64,000 bases of DNA, taken from the NCBI GenBank assembly GCA_030684515.1, contig JAUXVJ010000031.1, positions 108,700 through 172,699 on the forward strand. The letters are read 5' to 3'. The DNA comes from Actinomycetota bacterium. Lineage in GTDB: Bacteria > Actinomycetota > Actinomycetes > S36-B12. Every line of letters starts with the position of its first letter. The stretch's first letter is position 1. The notes beneath the pieces were generated by a model that saw only the letters and a program-made list of their open reading frames with translations, made no database searches and was not told where the DNA came from. The position numbers and the translations under genes were made by a program. This document shows positions 1-8,506 of the stretch, piece after piece.

Positions 1-1134
1 TCCGAAGACAACCATGCCGATGGGAGTGGCCAAGGCCATGACGATGCCGACGTAGCTGAACGCGCGACCTTGCATCTCGGGCTCCACCGTCTCCTGCACA
101 AGCGTCATGAATGGCGCAGAGAACAAGGGAACGAGCAGGCCAAAGGCGAACATGAATCCGTAGAAGACCCATAGGTTGGGGCTGAGCCCTAGTGCGATGG
201 TCACCAATGCGAAGCCAAAGGTTGCAAACAGGATCAGGCCAATGCGACTTCGCTTGGCAAGGACGGTCGAGACCAGGATGCCGCTCAACAGCATGCCGAC
301 GCTGAAAGATATTTCCAGCACAGTGAGCATCCAGACCTCAGTGCCGAAACTGCGCGCGACCATCAAGGGAGTGACAAAGCTAGGCGCGACAGTCAGCGTG
401 AAGATGATGGCAAAGACCACGAGCAGCCAACGCACGATGGGGTGTGCCCAGATATAGCGGGCACCCTCGACCAGGTCAGTGCCGTAGTTGCTCGTCTTCT
501 CGCTGATCGCTGAGAGTGTTGGTACAGCGACCATGGTGAGCAGGCCGATTCCGATGATTGCCGTCACGACGTCAATGAAGAATGCCGGCACAATTCCGAA
601 AAGTCCGAATATCGCGCCAGCTGCCACCGGTGCGAGCAGCATCATGGCCGACTGAATCGTCTGGAAGATCCCATTGATGCGGAGCAGTTGGGCTTCGGGG
701 ACGATTTGCGGAATGACTGCTTGCACTGCCGGCTGCTGCACTCCTGCCCCAACTGATCGCACTGCGACAGCCAGGAGCAGGATCCATAGTGCGGTTACTC
801 CATTGAGCATCAAGATGGCCAAGCCGAGCGTGACGAGCGCGATGGTGCCATCGGCAATGATGATCAGGACCTTTCGGTTCATCCGATCGGCAAGGACACC
901 ACCAAAGATCGAGACGATGCCTTGTGGCATGAAAGCGGCGACTGCATAAAGCGCGATGGACACGCCGGACTCCGTCTCGAAGACCACCCACCACATGACC
1001 ACGTACTGAACGAGCATCGATCCGAACATCGAGACGGTTTGGCCACCAAGGAAGAATGAGACATTGCGCTTCCAATGAGGGTGGTCAGATGACTTCAGAT
1101 CTGGGACATCACTTTGCTCCTGTCTGCCATCCAC
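1..1134 (-). CDS. MFS exporter, 3' end cut by window edge
   Basis: Major facilitator superfamily exporter in the inner membrane. The gene reads leftward out of the window, so 378 codons are visible and the C-terminus is missing. The reverse-strand translation has a short charged N-terminus, then TM1 (QTVSMFGSMLVQYVVMWWVV) and the MFS loop 2-3 signature GGVLADRMNRK, followed by many hydrophobic segments. It resembles the EntS/MFS_3 group of siderophore and drug exporters; the substrate is unknown. GTG at 1134 is chosen because the stop of the upstream hydrolase gene lies only 18 nt before it and is in frame, so little room exists for an earlier start. A start a few codons later is possible. 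Probably co-transcribed with the hydrolase. Confidence 0.85.
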   Translation of the reverse strand, partial: MDGRQEQSDVPDLKSSDHPHWKRNVSFFLGGQTVSMFGSMLVQYVVMWWVVFETESGVSIALYAVAAFMPQGIVSIFGGVLADRMNRKVLIIIADGTIALVTLGLAILMLNGVTALWILLLAVAVRSVGAGVQQPAVQAVIPQIVPEAQLLRINGIFQTIQSAMMLLAPVAAGAIFGLFGIVPAFFIDVVTAIIGIGLLTMVAVPTLSAISEKTSNYGTDLVEGARYIWAHPIVRWLLVVFAIIFTLTVAPSFVTPLMVARSFGTEVWMLTVLEISFSVGMLLSGILVSTVLAKRSRIGLILFATFGFALVTIALGLSPNLWVFYGFMFAFGLLVPLFSAPFMTLVQETVEPEMQGRAFSYVGIVMALATPIGMVVFG

Positions 1135-1152
1135 GGGTACCCCATCTGCCAG

Positions 1153-1902
1153 CTAGTGAGTCCCCGCAAGTGTGTCAGTGAGTTCCAGGATTCGATTCCA
1201 GGCATCGGCACTGGCCTCGGCCCACTCTTCAAAGGCGCGATCAAAGAAGGAGTGCGGGGCACCGTCGTATACGACGGTGATGACCTCGGCGCCGCCCGAT
1301 CGCATGGTTTCCGCGAGCGCAAGCTGCTCCTCGACTGGGGTGAAGTCCTCGCCAGCGAGAAACATGTAGGTGAGCTTCTTCGCGTGCTTGGCAGAGCGAC
1401 CAACGAAGTCAGGTCGGCCATAGAAGCCGACTACGGCGGCGAGATCGAGATCACTTGAGGATTGGCGCCAGGCTTGGCCGCCACCGAAGCAGAATCCAAC
1501 GCTGATGATCGGCATGCTCTCGCCGTGCTGCGCGCGCAAGAAGTCGATGGCGGCTTTGGCGTCCAGGATCAAATCGGCTGGAGCTGCCGCGTTGACATGG
1601 GGCTGCCAATCGAAGTCCTCGGGGCGCCACCCATCTTCGGCAAGCCCGGCGGTGCGCCCGAAGTAGTCAATGGCGACGGACGCAAGACCGGCTTCGGCGA
1701 AACGCTCGGCCAGTGATCCGTAGTACGGATGCAGACCTCGCACGTCTGGCAGGACCACTACTCCTACCTTTGGCGCTGCTGCCGAGGCATAGAAGGCAGA
1801 GAACTCGTTTCCATCGTCACTGGTCAGCGTCAGCTTCCGGGCTTCAGTGATCGCTTCAGAGCGAGGGGATGAGGGTGGTCGGCTGTCGTCTGCATGGCAC
1901 AT
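1153..1902 (-). CDS. Dienelactone hydrolase family protein
   Basis: Alpha/beta hydrolase of the dienelactone hydrolase family, 249 aa, cytosolic. The family's cysteine nucleophile sits in GFCFGGG (Cys138). The other triad members are Asp186 in GEDFTP and His217 in GAPHSFFD; PDVRGLHPY near residue 52 is also typical. Family members open lactone rings or cleave small esters. The actual substrate cannot be read from the sequence, and no other aromatic-degradation genes are nearby. The next gene downstream is an MFS exporter 18 nt away, which suggests a two-gene operon. The first 20 residues look poorly conserved, so the true start may be internal. Confidence 0.85.
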   Translation of the reverse strand: MCHADDSRPPSSPRSEAITEARKLTLTSDDGNEFSAFYASAAAPKVGVVVLPDVRGLHPYYGSLAERFAEAGLASVAIDYFGRTAGLAEDGWRPEDFDWQPHVNAAAPADLILDAKAAIDFLRAQHGESMPIISVGFCFGGGQAWRQSSSDLDLAAVVGFYGRPDFVGRSAKHAKKLTYMFLAGEDFTPVEEQLALAETMRSGGAEVITVVYDGAPHSFFDRAFEEWAEASADAWNRILELTDTLAGTH

Positions 1903-1951
1903 GTGCGGGATCGTACGGTTGATTTGAGGTGTGCGAGATCCAGTTGAGAAA

Positions 1952-2770
1952 ATGCATGAGACTGTTCCCGTGATGTGTGACGATGCGCCTCGTGTGCAGT
2001 GGGATCCGAAGGTCTACGAGCTGTTCGATAGCGAGCGCACTCAACCCTTTGTCGACTTGATCTCACGTGTGGATGCTGCTTCGCCTCCTCGCATCGTCGA
2101 TCTTGGTTGCGGTACTGGTTCGACCACCGCGCTGCTGGCTCGTCGTTGGCCAGAGGCAGAGGTGCTGGGCATCGATGCTTCGACAGAGATGCTGGGCAAG
2201 GCCAGGGCCATGGCGGCTCTTCCGCCAAACCTTCGCTTCGAGCAGATGGATTTCACTGAGTGGATGCCGTCTGCTGGCGTCGAGCTCGTCGTGACCAATG
2301 CTGCACTGCAGTGGGTGCCCAACAGTCTTGAGCTCATCCCGCAGTGGTGTGCTGCGCTGGATTCGGGTGCATGGTTTGCCATGCAGGTTCCGCACAGCGC
2401 GCAGTTGCCATCGCACGTCTTGCTCAATCGACTTGTCCGCTCAGATCGATGGCGCGGGCAACTGGGAGAAGGCATTCGCGCGGGCGGGCAGGTTGCACAG
2501 CCGTCGGATTACCTGGAATTGATGCTCGCTTCTGGTCTTGATGCCCAAGCATGGGAGACCGAGTATCTCCATGTGCTCAGTGGGCCAGATCCGGTGCTCG
2601 ACTGGGTTCGTGGCACAAGTCTTCGTCCAGTGATTGCTGCTCTCGGTGCCGATGAGGCCGAGATCTTCGAACAGCAGTATTCAGCACTCCTGCGTGAGGC
2701 CTATCCGCGTTCGGTCAACGGCACCATCTATCCGTTCAAACGAATCTTCGCTGTTGGGCGCAAGCGTTAG
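1952..2770 (+). CDS. tam: Trans-aconitate 2-methyltransferase
   Basis: SAM-dependent class I methyltransferase, about 272 aa. In the Tam family the reaction is methyl esterification of trans-aconitate, a spontaneous isomer that inhibits aconitase. The SAM-binding motif I is VDLGCGTGS (about residues 50-57). Other Tam-like features are WDPKVYELFDSERTQP at the N-terminus, NAALQWVPN, the segment VLDWVRGTSLRP and the C-terminal YPFKRIFAVGRK. ATG 1952 is chosen; GTG 1931 and ATG 1973 are in frame and none has a clear ribosome site. It diverges from the dienelactone hydrolase gene and its stop overlaps the convergent tag gene by 4 nt. Confidence 0.85.
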   Translation: MHETVPVMCDDAPRVQWDPKVYELFDSERTQPFVDLISRVDAASPPRIVDLGCGTGSTTALLARRWPEAEVLGIDASTEMLGKARAMAALPPNLRFEQMDFTEWMPSAGVELVVTNAALQWVPNSLELIPQWCAALDSGAWFAMQVPHSAQLPSHVLLNRLVRSDRWRGQLGEGIRAGGQVAQPSDYLELMLASGLDAQAWETEYLHVLSGPDPVLDWVRGTSLRPVIAALGADEAEIFEQQYSALLREAYPRSVNGTIYPFKRIFAVGRKR

Positions 2771-3384
2771 CTCGTCCAGATGCCCGATGTTCCTCGTCGA
2801 TGGCTGTCGATCAAGTGGGTATCGATCATGCCAATCGATTCCATCAGCGCGTACATCGTGGTGGGCCCAACGAAGGTGAAGCCCTTCTTCTTCAATGCCT
2901 TTGACAGCGCAATCGAATCAGCGGACTGAGTGGGGATCTCGCGGATCGTACGAGGCTCAGGTGTCACCGCCGGCTTGAATGACCAGATGAAGTCTGCTAG
3001 GCCACCTTCTGCTCGCAAGGCGATGGTGGCCTTGGCGTTGGTGATCGCCGCGTTGATCTTTGCCTTGTTGCGCACGATCCCTGCGTCGGCCATCAACCGC
3101 TCGCGGTCAGCGTCAGTGAACTCGGCAACCTCGTCAGGAATGAAGTCGTGGAAGGCAAGCCGAAATGTCTCGCGCTTGCGCAGGATGGTGTCCCACGACA
3201 ACCCAGCTTGGAAGCCCTCAAGGCTCACTCGTTCGTACATGCCTCGCTCATCTGTGACGGGCATTCCCCATTCAGTGTCGTAGTAGTGGCGACGTAGGGG
3301 ATCTGTTGCCGCCCAGACCGGCCTGCGAAGGCCGTCATCGCAAAGCACGGTTCCATCGCGTTGGAGATCGTCATTGCTCGTCAT
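2767..3384 (-). CDS. tag: DNA-3-methyladenine glycosylase I, zinc-site residues missing
   Basis: Base-excision glycosylase that removes 3-methyladenine from alkylated DNA, 205 aa. The catalytic segment LEGFQAGLSW (Glu56) and SKALKKKGFTFVG match Tag. Compared with the E. coli enzyme as I remember it, three of the four zinc-snap ligands are replaced: Cys4 by Pro22 (RRPVWAATDP), His17 by Tyr35 (YYDTEWG) and Cys179 by Ser194; only His190 is kept. The fold may be stabilised another way. Its start overlaps the end of ogt by 4 nt (ATGA), so the two alkylation-repair genes are translationally coupled. Confidence 0.9.
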   Translation of the reverse strand: MTSNDDLQRDGTVLCDDGLRRPVWAATDPLRRHYYDTEWGMPVTDERGMYERVSLEGFQAGLSWDTILRKRETFRLAFHDFIPDEVAEFTDADRERLMADAGIVRNKAKINAAITNAKATIALRAEGGLADFIWSFKPAVTPEPRTIREIPTQSADSIALSKALKKKGFTFVGPTTMYALMESIGMIDTHLIDSHRRGTSGIWTS

Positions 3385-3998
3385 GCCGCGCGCTCCAATG
3401 CCAAGAGAGTGCGCTTGGCATCAAGACCGCCGGCGTATCCGCCGAGAGATCCATCGGATCTGAGCACCCGATGGCACGGCAGCACGATCGGCAGCGGATT
3501 GGTGGCGCATGCACTGCCAACTGCGCGCGTGGCATTGGGATTGCCGACAGAGGCAGCAACTTCCTTGTAGCTCCTGGTCATGCCGTACCCAATGTCGACC
3601 AGATGCAGCTGCACCACTTGACGGAAGCCACGCGTAAGTGACAGATCCAGAGTCAGATCGAAGTCCGTGCGCTCACCGTCGAAGTACTGCCTCAGTTCGC
3701 GCTCGACTGGCGCAAGCCGCTCTGGCGCATGCAGCAGGCGTGGTCCGATCCGTTCGCCCAAGTCCATCAGCACCTTGTCGAAGTCCTCGTTCTCAAAGGC
3801 GACCTTGATCAGGCCGACGTCAGTCGAGACCAGCATCAGCTTGCCGATGGGGGATTCCATGAATGAGTACGAGGCATCCAGCAAGCCCTCGATTGATGAA
3901 AGGGCAGCCAGGCTTGCATGCAGTCGGTCCAGTGTCGCCTGATCTGTTTTGGTCACCGACTCAATGGCTTCGATGACGTGTGCGTCGCTGGTCATCAT
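3381..3998 (-). CDS. ogt: Methylated-DNA--protein-cysteine S-methyltransferase
   Basis: Suicide repair protein that transfers the alkyl group of O6-methylguanine to its own cysteine, 205 aa. The active site LPCHRV (Cys175) is followed by the family's GGYAGG segment. The DNA-binding wing has GNPNATRAVGSACATNPLPI, and the N-terminal RNase H-like domain starts near YSFMESPIGKLML (about residue 44). The first 40 residues are an extra helical stretch. Two consecutive ATG codons (3998 and 3995) make the exact start uncertain. It is the first gene of the ogt-tag operon for alkylation damage. Confidence 0.92.
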   Translation of the reverse strand: MMTSDAHVIEAIESVTKTDQATLDRLHASLAALSSIEGLLDASYSFMESPIGKLMLVSTDVGLIKVAFENEDFDKVLMDLGERIGPRLLHAPERLAPVERELRQYFDGERTDFDLTLDLSLTRGFRQVVQLHLVDIGYGMTRSYKEVAASVGNPNATRAVGSACATNPLPIVLPCHRVLRSDGSLGGYAGGLDAKRTLLALERAA

Positions 3999-4028
3999 GC
4001 GATCTCCTTGCCTGAACTGAGATTCCGA

Positions 4029-5465
4029 CTACTGAGAAGCGACAACTCGGTAGGACTGCAGGCTTGGGTCAGTGGCATAGGCAATGCGTACGCCCGCTGT
4101 CCGTGAGGCTGTCAGTCCTTCAACGATTGCTGCCGTCAGGATCTCTCCTGGAGCCACGACGGCAACACCAGGGGGGTAGGGAGCGATCAGGTCCGCTGAG
4201 ATGCGACCCACCGCCTGCTCGCTGGTAACGGTCTCAGTATCGGCAAAGTAGGCGTCCCGCAATGAGATGCCGATTTCTGGCACGACCGACCAGCTCAGTG
4301 CTGTTGCGCTGGCACGTGGCTCGGACTGCAAGTCCTTGAGGATCGGGATGAGCGCATCGCCGAGGGTCGCAAAGTCCTCAGCGTTGTCGGCAATGGTTGC
4401 AAGAAAGATCACGGTGTCCTGATCGGCCATCTCGATGCGAATGCCGTGCTTCAGCAGGGCCTGCTCAATTGCGATGCCCGTAGTGCCGAGTTCGTTGGCG
4501 CGCAGCACCAGCTTGGCTGGGTCAAATCGATGATCTGCGAAATCCCGGGCGTTGGAAAAGAGTTGCGGGGCGAACTCGGCCTGAACTCTGGCCTTGAACA
4601 GTGCGACGTTGACCAGCAGTTGGTCCAGCAGCTCTTCGCCTCGAGTTTCCAACAGCGCGCGGCAGCCATCGATCGACGCCAAAGGCGCCCCGGCGGGTGA
4701 AGTGGTGTGTGTGGTTTCAAATCCATGCTCGAGTCGATCGGCATTCAAGTAGGTCGTGCGAGCAACGAGCAGGGCAGAGGCGCTGTAGCCCGGCATTGCT
4801 TTGTGCATGCTCGTGATCAAGGCATCTGCGCCAAGTTGCATTGCATGCTGCGGCAGCGAGGGATGGAATCCGTAGTGCGCCCCCCATGCCGCATCGACGA
4901 TGACGGGTGTGTGGTGCAGATGGGCGAGATCGATCAATGACCTGAGGTCAGACATCGTGCCGAGATAGCCGGGCTCGGTCAGCAATACGGCAATCGGCTT
5001 CTGGTCGAGCGCAGCCTGCAGAGTCTCCAGAGCAATGCCGGTCGGAACACCGGAACTGTGGCTGATGTCGGGTGACATCCAGATGGGCTTGAGCCCAGCG
5101 AGTACCAAAGCGCTGAGCACAGATCGATGCGCAGTGCGGGTCACTGCCACACGATCACCTGGCTTGCCGAGGGCAAAGATCACCGCTTGATTGGCGTGCG
5201 TGGAACCACCGGTGGAAAAGCGAGCGAAATCGCCACCCCAGAGACGTGCTGCGAGAGCCTCTGCCTGTTTCAGTATCTGACCTGTGAGCTTGACCTCATC
5301 GAGCCCGCCATAGAGGGGTGTGTCGACATCAACGACCTGACCAAGCCCGGCGTCCAGCCGTGTTGCCTGCTGCTTGTGTCCAGGGATGGTGAAGGGCGTG
5401 TGCTTGGTTTCGAAGTATGAGAGATAGGCGTCGAGCAAGGGAGCGCTGTCGCGCAATTGGCTCAC
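4029..5465 (-). CDS. Orn/Lys/Arg decarboxylase family PLP enzyme
   Basis: PLP-dependent fold type I decarboxylase of the short (YaaO-like) group, 478 aa. Visible features are FTIPGHK at residues 25-31, STGGST at 84-89, the ring-stacking His113 (TAHRS), Asp191 (VDAAWGAHY) and the Schiff-base lysine Lys222 in SMHKAMPG. The C-terminal domain has the family segment LIAPYPPGVAVVAPGE. Members decarboxylate arginine, lysine or ornithine to a polyamine or diamine; the substrate cannot be assigned here. It is divergent, with 57 nt between start codons, from a GABA-type transaminase, so a joint role in amino-acid/amine catabolism is plausible but is inference. Confidence 0.85.
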   Translation of the reverse strand: MSQLRDSAPLLDAYLSYFETKHTPFTIPGHKQQATRLDAGLGQVVDVDTPLYGGLDEVKLTGQILKQAEALAARLWGGDFARFSTGGSTHANQAVIFALGKPGDRVAVTRTAHRSVLSALVLAGLKPIWMSPDISHSSGVPTGIALETLQAALDQKPIAVLLTEPGYLGTMSDLRSLIDLAHLHHTPVIVDAAWGAHYGFHPSLPQHAMQLGADALITSMHKAMPGYSASALLVARTTYLNADRLEHGFETTHTTSPAGAPLASIDGCRALLETRGEELLDQLLVNVALFKARVQAEFAPQLFSNARDFADHRFDPAKLVLRANELGTTGIAIEQALLKHGIRIEMADQDTVIFLATIADNAEDFATLGDALIPILKDLQSEPRASATALSWSVVPEIGISLRDAYFADTETVTSEQAVGRISADLIAPYPPGVAVVAPGEILTAAIVEGLTASRTAGVRIAYATDPSLQSYRVVASQ

Positions 5466-5522
5466 TTGGGGAGCCTAACTTGCCGCGGAAAGCACTCCCG
5501 GGCGAAGGCCTACTATTTGCGC

Positions 5523-6863
5523 ATGACGGTTGAGACCACCCTCGTGCAAGAACGTCGCCTGGTAACGGCGATTCCAGGACCAAAATCCCTCGAGGCGCTG
5601 AAACGTCGAACTGCCGCAACTTCTGCTGGGCTTGGCATCGCGATTCCAGTCGTCATCGCGCGAGCACATGATGCAATTCTTCAAGACCTCGATGGCAATT
5701 GCATCATCGATCTTGGCTCAGGCATCGGTGTCACCAATATCGGCAACTCTGCTACGCGTGTTGTTGATCGCGTCATCGATCAGGTGCAGTCCTTCACGCA
5801 CACCTGCTTCACCGTGGCTCCATACCTCGGCTATATCGAGGTGTGCGAAGTCCTCAACCGGATCACGCCCGGTGACAACCCGAAGAAGAGCCTGCTTGTG
5901 AATTCCGGCGCGGAGGCTGTTGAGAACGCAGTGAAGATTGCGCGTCACTTCACCAAGCGACAGGCAGTTGTGGTCTTCGAGCACGCGTTTCACGGTCGCA
6001 CGAATCTGACCATGGCACTCACGGCCAAGAACATTCCGTACAAGGATGGCTTTGGCCCCTTTGCCAATGAGATCTACCGGATGCCTATGCCCTATCCCTT
6101 CCGGTGGATCGGCGACCCGGCAACAATCACCACCGACGCCCTTGACCTTGTGACGCAGAAGATCGAGAAGGAGATCGGTGCTCAGAACGTTGCAGCGATT
6201 CTGATCGAGCCGATCCAAGGAGAAGGCGGATTCATCGTGCCGCCAAAGGGCTTCCTGCCTGGTCTTGCTGACTATGCAGCGCAGAATGGCATCGTCTTCA
6301 TTGCCGATGAAGTGCAGTCAGGCTTCGCTCGTACCGGGGATCTGTTTGCCTGCGATGATGAGGATGTCGTCCCAGATCTGATCGTGATGGCCAAGGGCAT
6401 CGCTGGTGGATTGCCGCTTGCGGCAGTCACGGGTCGCGCCGAGATCATGGATTCGGTGCATGCGGGTGGTCTTGGAGGCACCTACGGCGGCAACCCTGTT
6501 GCCTGTGCGGCTGCGCTTGGCACCTTTGAGACCATCGAAGAAGAGCATCTGGTGGCTCGCGCAAACGAGATCGGCGTGATTTTGCAGTCCTCATTGCTGG
6601 CGCTCGCCGACCGTTTCCCGGTCATCGGTGAAGTACGTGGGCGGGGGGCAATGCAGGCGATCGAACTTGTCTACCCCGGTTCAAAGCAACCGAATGCTGA
6701 AGCGGTGACGTCGATCATTCAGTACTGCCAGAGTCAGGGCGTGCTGCTGTTGACTGCGGGCACACTCAACAACGTGATTCGCTTCCTGCCACCTCTCGTG
6801 ATCACCGATGCCTTGCTGCGTGATGCGTTGAGCGTGCTGGAAGAAGCCTTCGCACGTCTTTAG
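5523..6863 (+). CDS. gabT: 4-aminobutyrate (GABA-type) aminotransferase
   Basis: Class III omega-aminotransferase, 446 aa. Such enzymes move the terminal amino group of GABA or 5-aminovalerate to 2-oxoglutarate. Seen are NSGAEAVENAVK (PLP phosphate site), FHGRTN, the Asp of ADEVQSGFARTG (about 262) and the PLP lysine in MAKGIAGGLP (about 291), then GGTYGGNPVACAAAL. This pattern is GabT-like rather than ornithine- or diaminobutyrate-specific. ATG 5523 is preferred because an earlier in-frame start at 5457 would run into the divergent decarboxylase gene and the extra residues look non-native. It ends 4 nt into the convergent FUSC gene. Confidence 0.9.
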   Translation: MTVETTLVQERRLVTAIPGPKSLEALKRRTAATSAGLGIAIPVVIARAHDAILQDLDGNCIIDLGSGIGVTNIGNSATRVVDRVIDQVQSFTHTCFTVAPYLGYIEVCEVLNRITPGDNPKKSLLVNSGAEAVENAVKIARHFTKRQAVVVFEHAFHGRTNLTMALTAKNIPYKDGFGPFANEIYRMPMPYPFRWIGDPATITTDALDLVTQKIEKEIGAQNVAAILIEPIQGEGGFIVPPKGFLPGLADYAAQNGIVFIADEVQSGFARTGDLFACDDEDVVPDLIVMAKGIAGGLPLAAVTGRAEIMDSVHAGGLGGTYGGNPVACAAALGTFETIEEEHLVARANEIGVILQSSLLALADRFPVIGEVRGRGAMQAIELVYPGSKQPNAEAVTSIIQYCQSQGVLLLTAGTLNNVIRFLPPLVITDALLRDALSVLEEAFARL

Positions 6864-7921
6864 GTCTTTGCATCCTTCAACGGCCACAGGAACAGCGAAG
6901 CCCAAGCCATGATGCCTGCCAAGACGGTGGCGGCCATGCGCAACTCCAGGGTTTCACCGCTGGGCTGACCGCTCAGAATGAGCAGCGGGACGATCAGAGA
7001 GGTCACGCCGACGACGGCTATCGCGTAGTTGGCATTCATGTATGCCACGCACAGAGCAGCCGCCAGCATGCAGATGACTGAGATCCACTGCCCGTGCACA
7101 TGCAGAATCTCAATCAGGAATGCCAAGAGCAACAGGCCAACGAGCGTGCCAACGATGCGCTGCGCGATGCGAGTGGTTGTGCCGTCGTGATCGGGTCTGG
7201 TCATCCAGGCAACTGTCATGGGCAGCCAGTACTGATCGGGCAGCGATCCGATGTTCGAGAGCATCGTGGCGATGGTGACCGTGACTGACAGTCGCAGTGC
7301 ATGGCGCGTGAAGCGGTCGTTCCAGACCAGATGCGGTCTGATCTGCGGCCACAGTGATGGCACCTTCTGAACGGTGATGCCCAGTTCGCGCGGATGACTG
7401 GCGACACCGACGATGATGGTCACGCACGCCTGGATGATTCCGCCAAGCCCAATGGCGAGTGCATTCTGGATCGCCCCATGTGGCGAGTCGGGAATCCCGA
7501 GAAAGACTGTGAATTGGACGAGCGCGAGCAGCCCACCTATCGCGGCACGCGGCCCAGCGGTTCCGCTGTAGCCGGCGATCAGCGCAACGATGGCGGTCGC
7601 GATGATCCCGAGCCACAGTGTCTCCGAGAGCATTCCCGCGACGCCGACACTGACCATCAGCCACAGGGTCGTCCACAGCATCGTGCGCCAACGCCGCCCG
7701 AATTCCTCTCCTGCCTCGGACAGTCCAGAAGCCAAAGCACCAAAAGCCAGGGGCAGGGCCAGAAATGGATTGTCGACGTGGATGCTGAATGCCACGAGCG
7801 CCCCGATGACCAGTCCGACGCGAATAGCGGCAGGGCGGCTGATCTTTGAAATATCAGTCCCGGGCATGTGCAGCACGCGAGAATTGTGTCGTGACTGTGC
7901 GCCCGGCAGTTCTCCGGACAT
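6860..7921 (-). CDS. FUSC family membrane transporter
   Basis: Integral membrane protein of 353 aa with two sets of hydrophobic helices separated by a soluble stretch (about residues 175-215). This is the repeat pattern of the fusaric-acid resistance / aromatic acid exporter (FUSC) group. The second half has LPDQYWLPMTVAWMTRPDHD and RIAQRIVGTLVGLLL, which match the FUSC_2 core (YW...T......R...R..GT..G). Likely role is efflux of an aromatic or amphiphilic acid; the substrate is unknown. The start is uncertain: ATG 7921 and ATG 7867 are both possible and neither has a good ribosome site. Confidence 0.75.
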   Translation of the reverse strand: MSGELPGAQSRHNSRVLHMPGTDISKISRPAAIRVGLVIGALVAFSIHVDNPFLALPLAFGALASGLSEAGEEFGRRWRTMLWTTLWLMVSVGVAGMLSETLWLGIIATAIVALIAGYSGTAGPRAAIGGLLALVQFTVFLGIPDSPHGAIQNALAIGLGGIIQACVTIIVGVASHPRELGITVQKVPSLWPQIRPHLVWNDRFTRHALRLSVTVTIATMLSNIGSLPDQYWLPMTVAWMTRPDHDGTTTRIAQRIVGTLVGLLLLAFLIEILHVHGQWISVICMLAAALCVAYMNANYAIAVVGVTSLIVPLLILSGQPSGETLELRMAATVLAGIMAWASLFLWPLKDAKT

Positions 7922-7952
7922 GAATTGGAAGCAGCCAGTGGAAGGTGTGCAG

Positions 7953-8462
7953 ATGCAAAGGGCAAATTTCCTGACGATCGATGGTCGTCCGGCTGTGCAG
8001 TTTGAATTGGACCTTGATTACTCCGCGCAGCGAGTCTGGGAAGCAGTGACCGATACGCAACAACTGCAGCAGTGGTTTCCCTCGACTCTGACCTTTGACC
8101 CGTTCGTGGGCGGAGTCGTCGACTTCAGCGGGGACCCAGAGATCAAGGATCTCAAGGGGATTGTCCTGAAGCTCGAAGCCCAGCGAGCCCTTGGCTTCAC
8201 GTGGGGCGACAACGAATTGCGGTTCTCGGTAGAGATGCTGACCCTCTCGCGAACTCGCTTTCGACTGTCGAATCTGCTGGGCTCACGCAAAGAAGCTGCT
8301 CGCAATGCCGCTGGATGGCAGGTGTGCCTAGGCCAACTGGAGGTCCTGCTGAGTCAGGGCCACGCTGACGGTCCGCATGGCGATGCCGGAGCGCACTGGC
8401 AACAGATCTATGAGGCCTATGTTGCAGCTGGGTTCCCGCATGGGGTCCAGATTCCTGAATGA
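7953..8462 (+). CDS. SRPBCC (AHSA1-like) domain protein
   Basis: Single-domain protein of about 169 aa with the START/Bet v1 fold. The N-terminal strand and helix FELDLDYSAQRVWEAVTDTQ, then WFPSTLTFDPFVGG and LEAQRALGFTWGDNELRFSV, follow the AHSA1 pattern. The C-terminal helix carries GWQVCLGQLEVLL. These proteins bind small hydrophobic ligands or assist other proteins; the ligand is unknown. ATG 7953 is chosen because GGAAGG lies 8 nt upstream; an in-frame ATG at 7920 overlaps the divergent FUSC start. It precedes leuS by 44 nt on the same strand. Confidence 0.8.
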   Translation: MQRANFLTIDGRPAVQFELDLDYSAQRVWEAVTDTQQLQQWFPSTLTFDPFVGGVVDFSGDPEIKDLKGIVLKLEAQRALGFTWGDNELRFSVEMLTLSRTRFRLSNLLGSRKEAARNAAGWQVCLGQLEVLLSQGHADGPHGDAGAHWQQIYEAYVAAGFPHGVQIPE

Positions 8463-8506
8463 GGAGTTCTGAGGGCCCGCAAGGCCCGCAGTAGGCTTGC
8501 GCTCCC

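Noticed and set aside
8463..8506. T-box leader before leuS
   Set aside because: The 44-nt gap is too short for a T-box and no specifier stem is seen.
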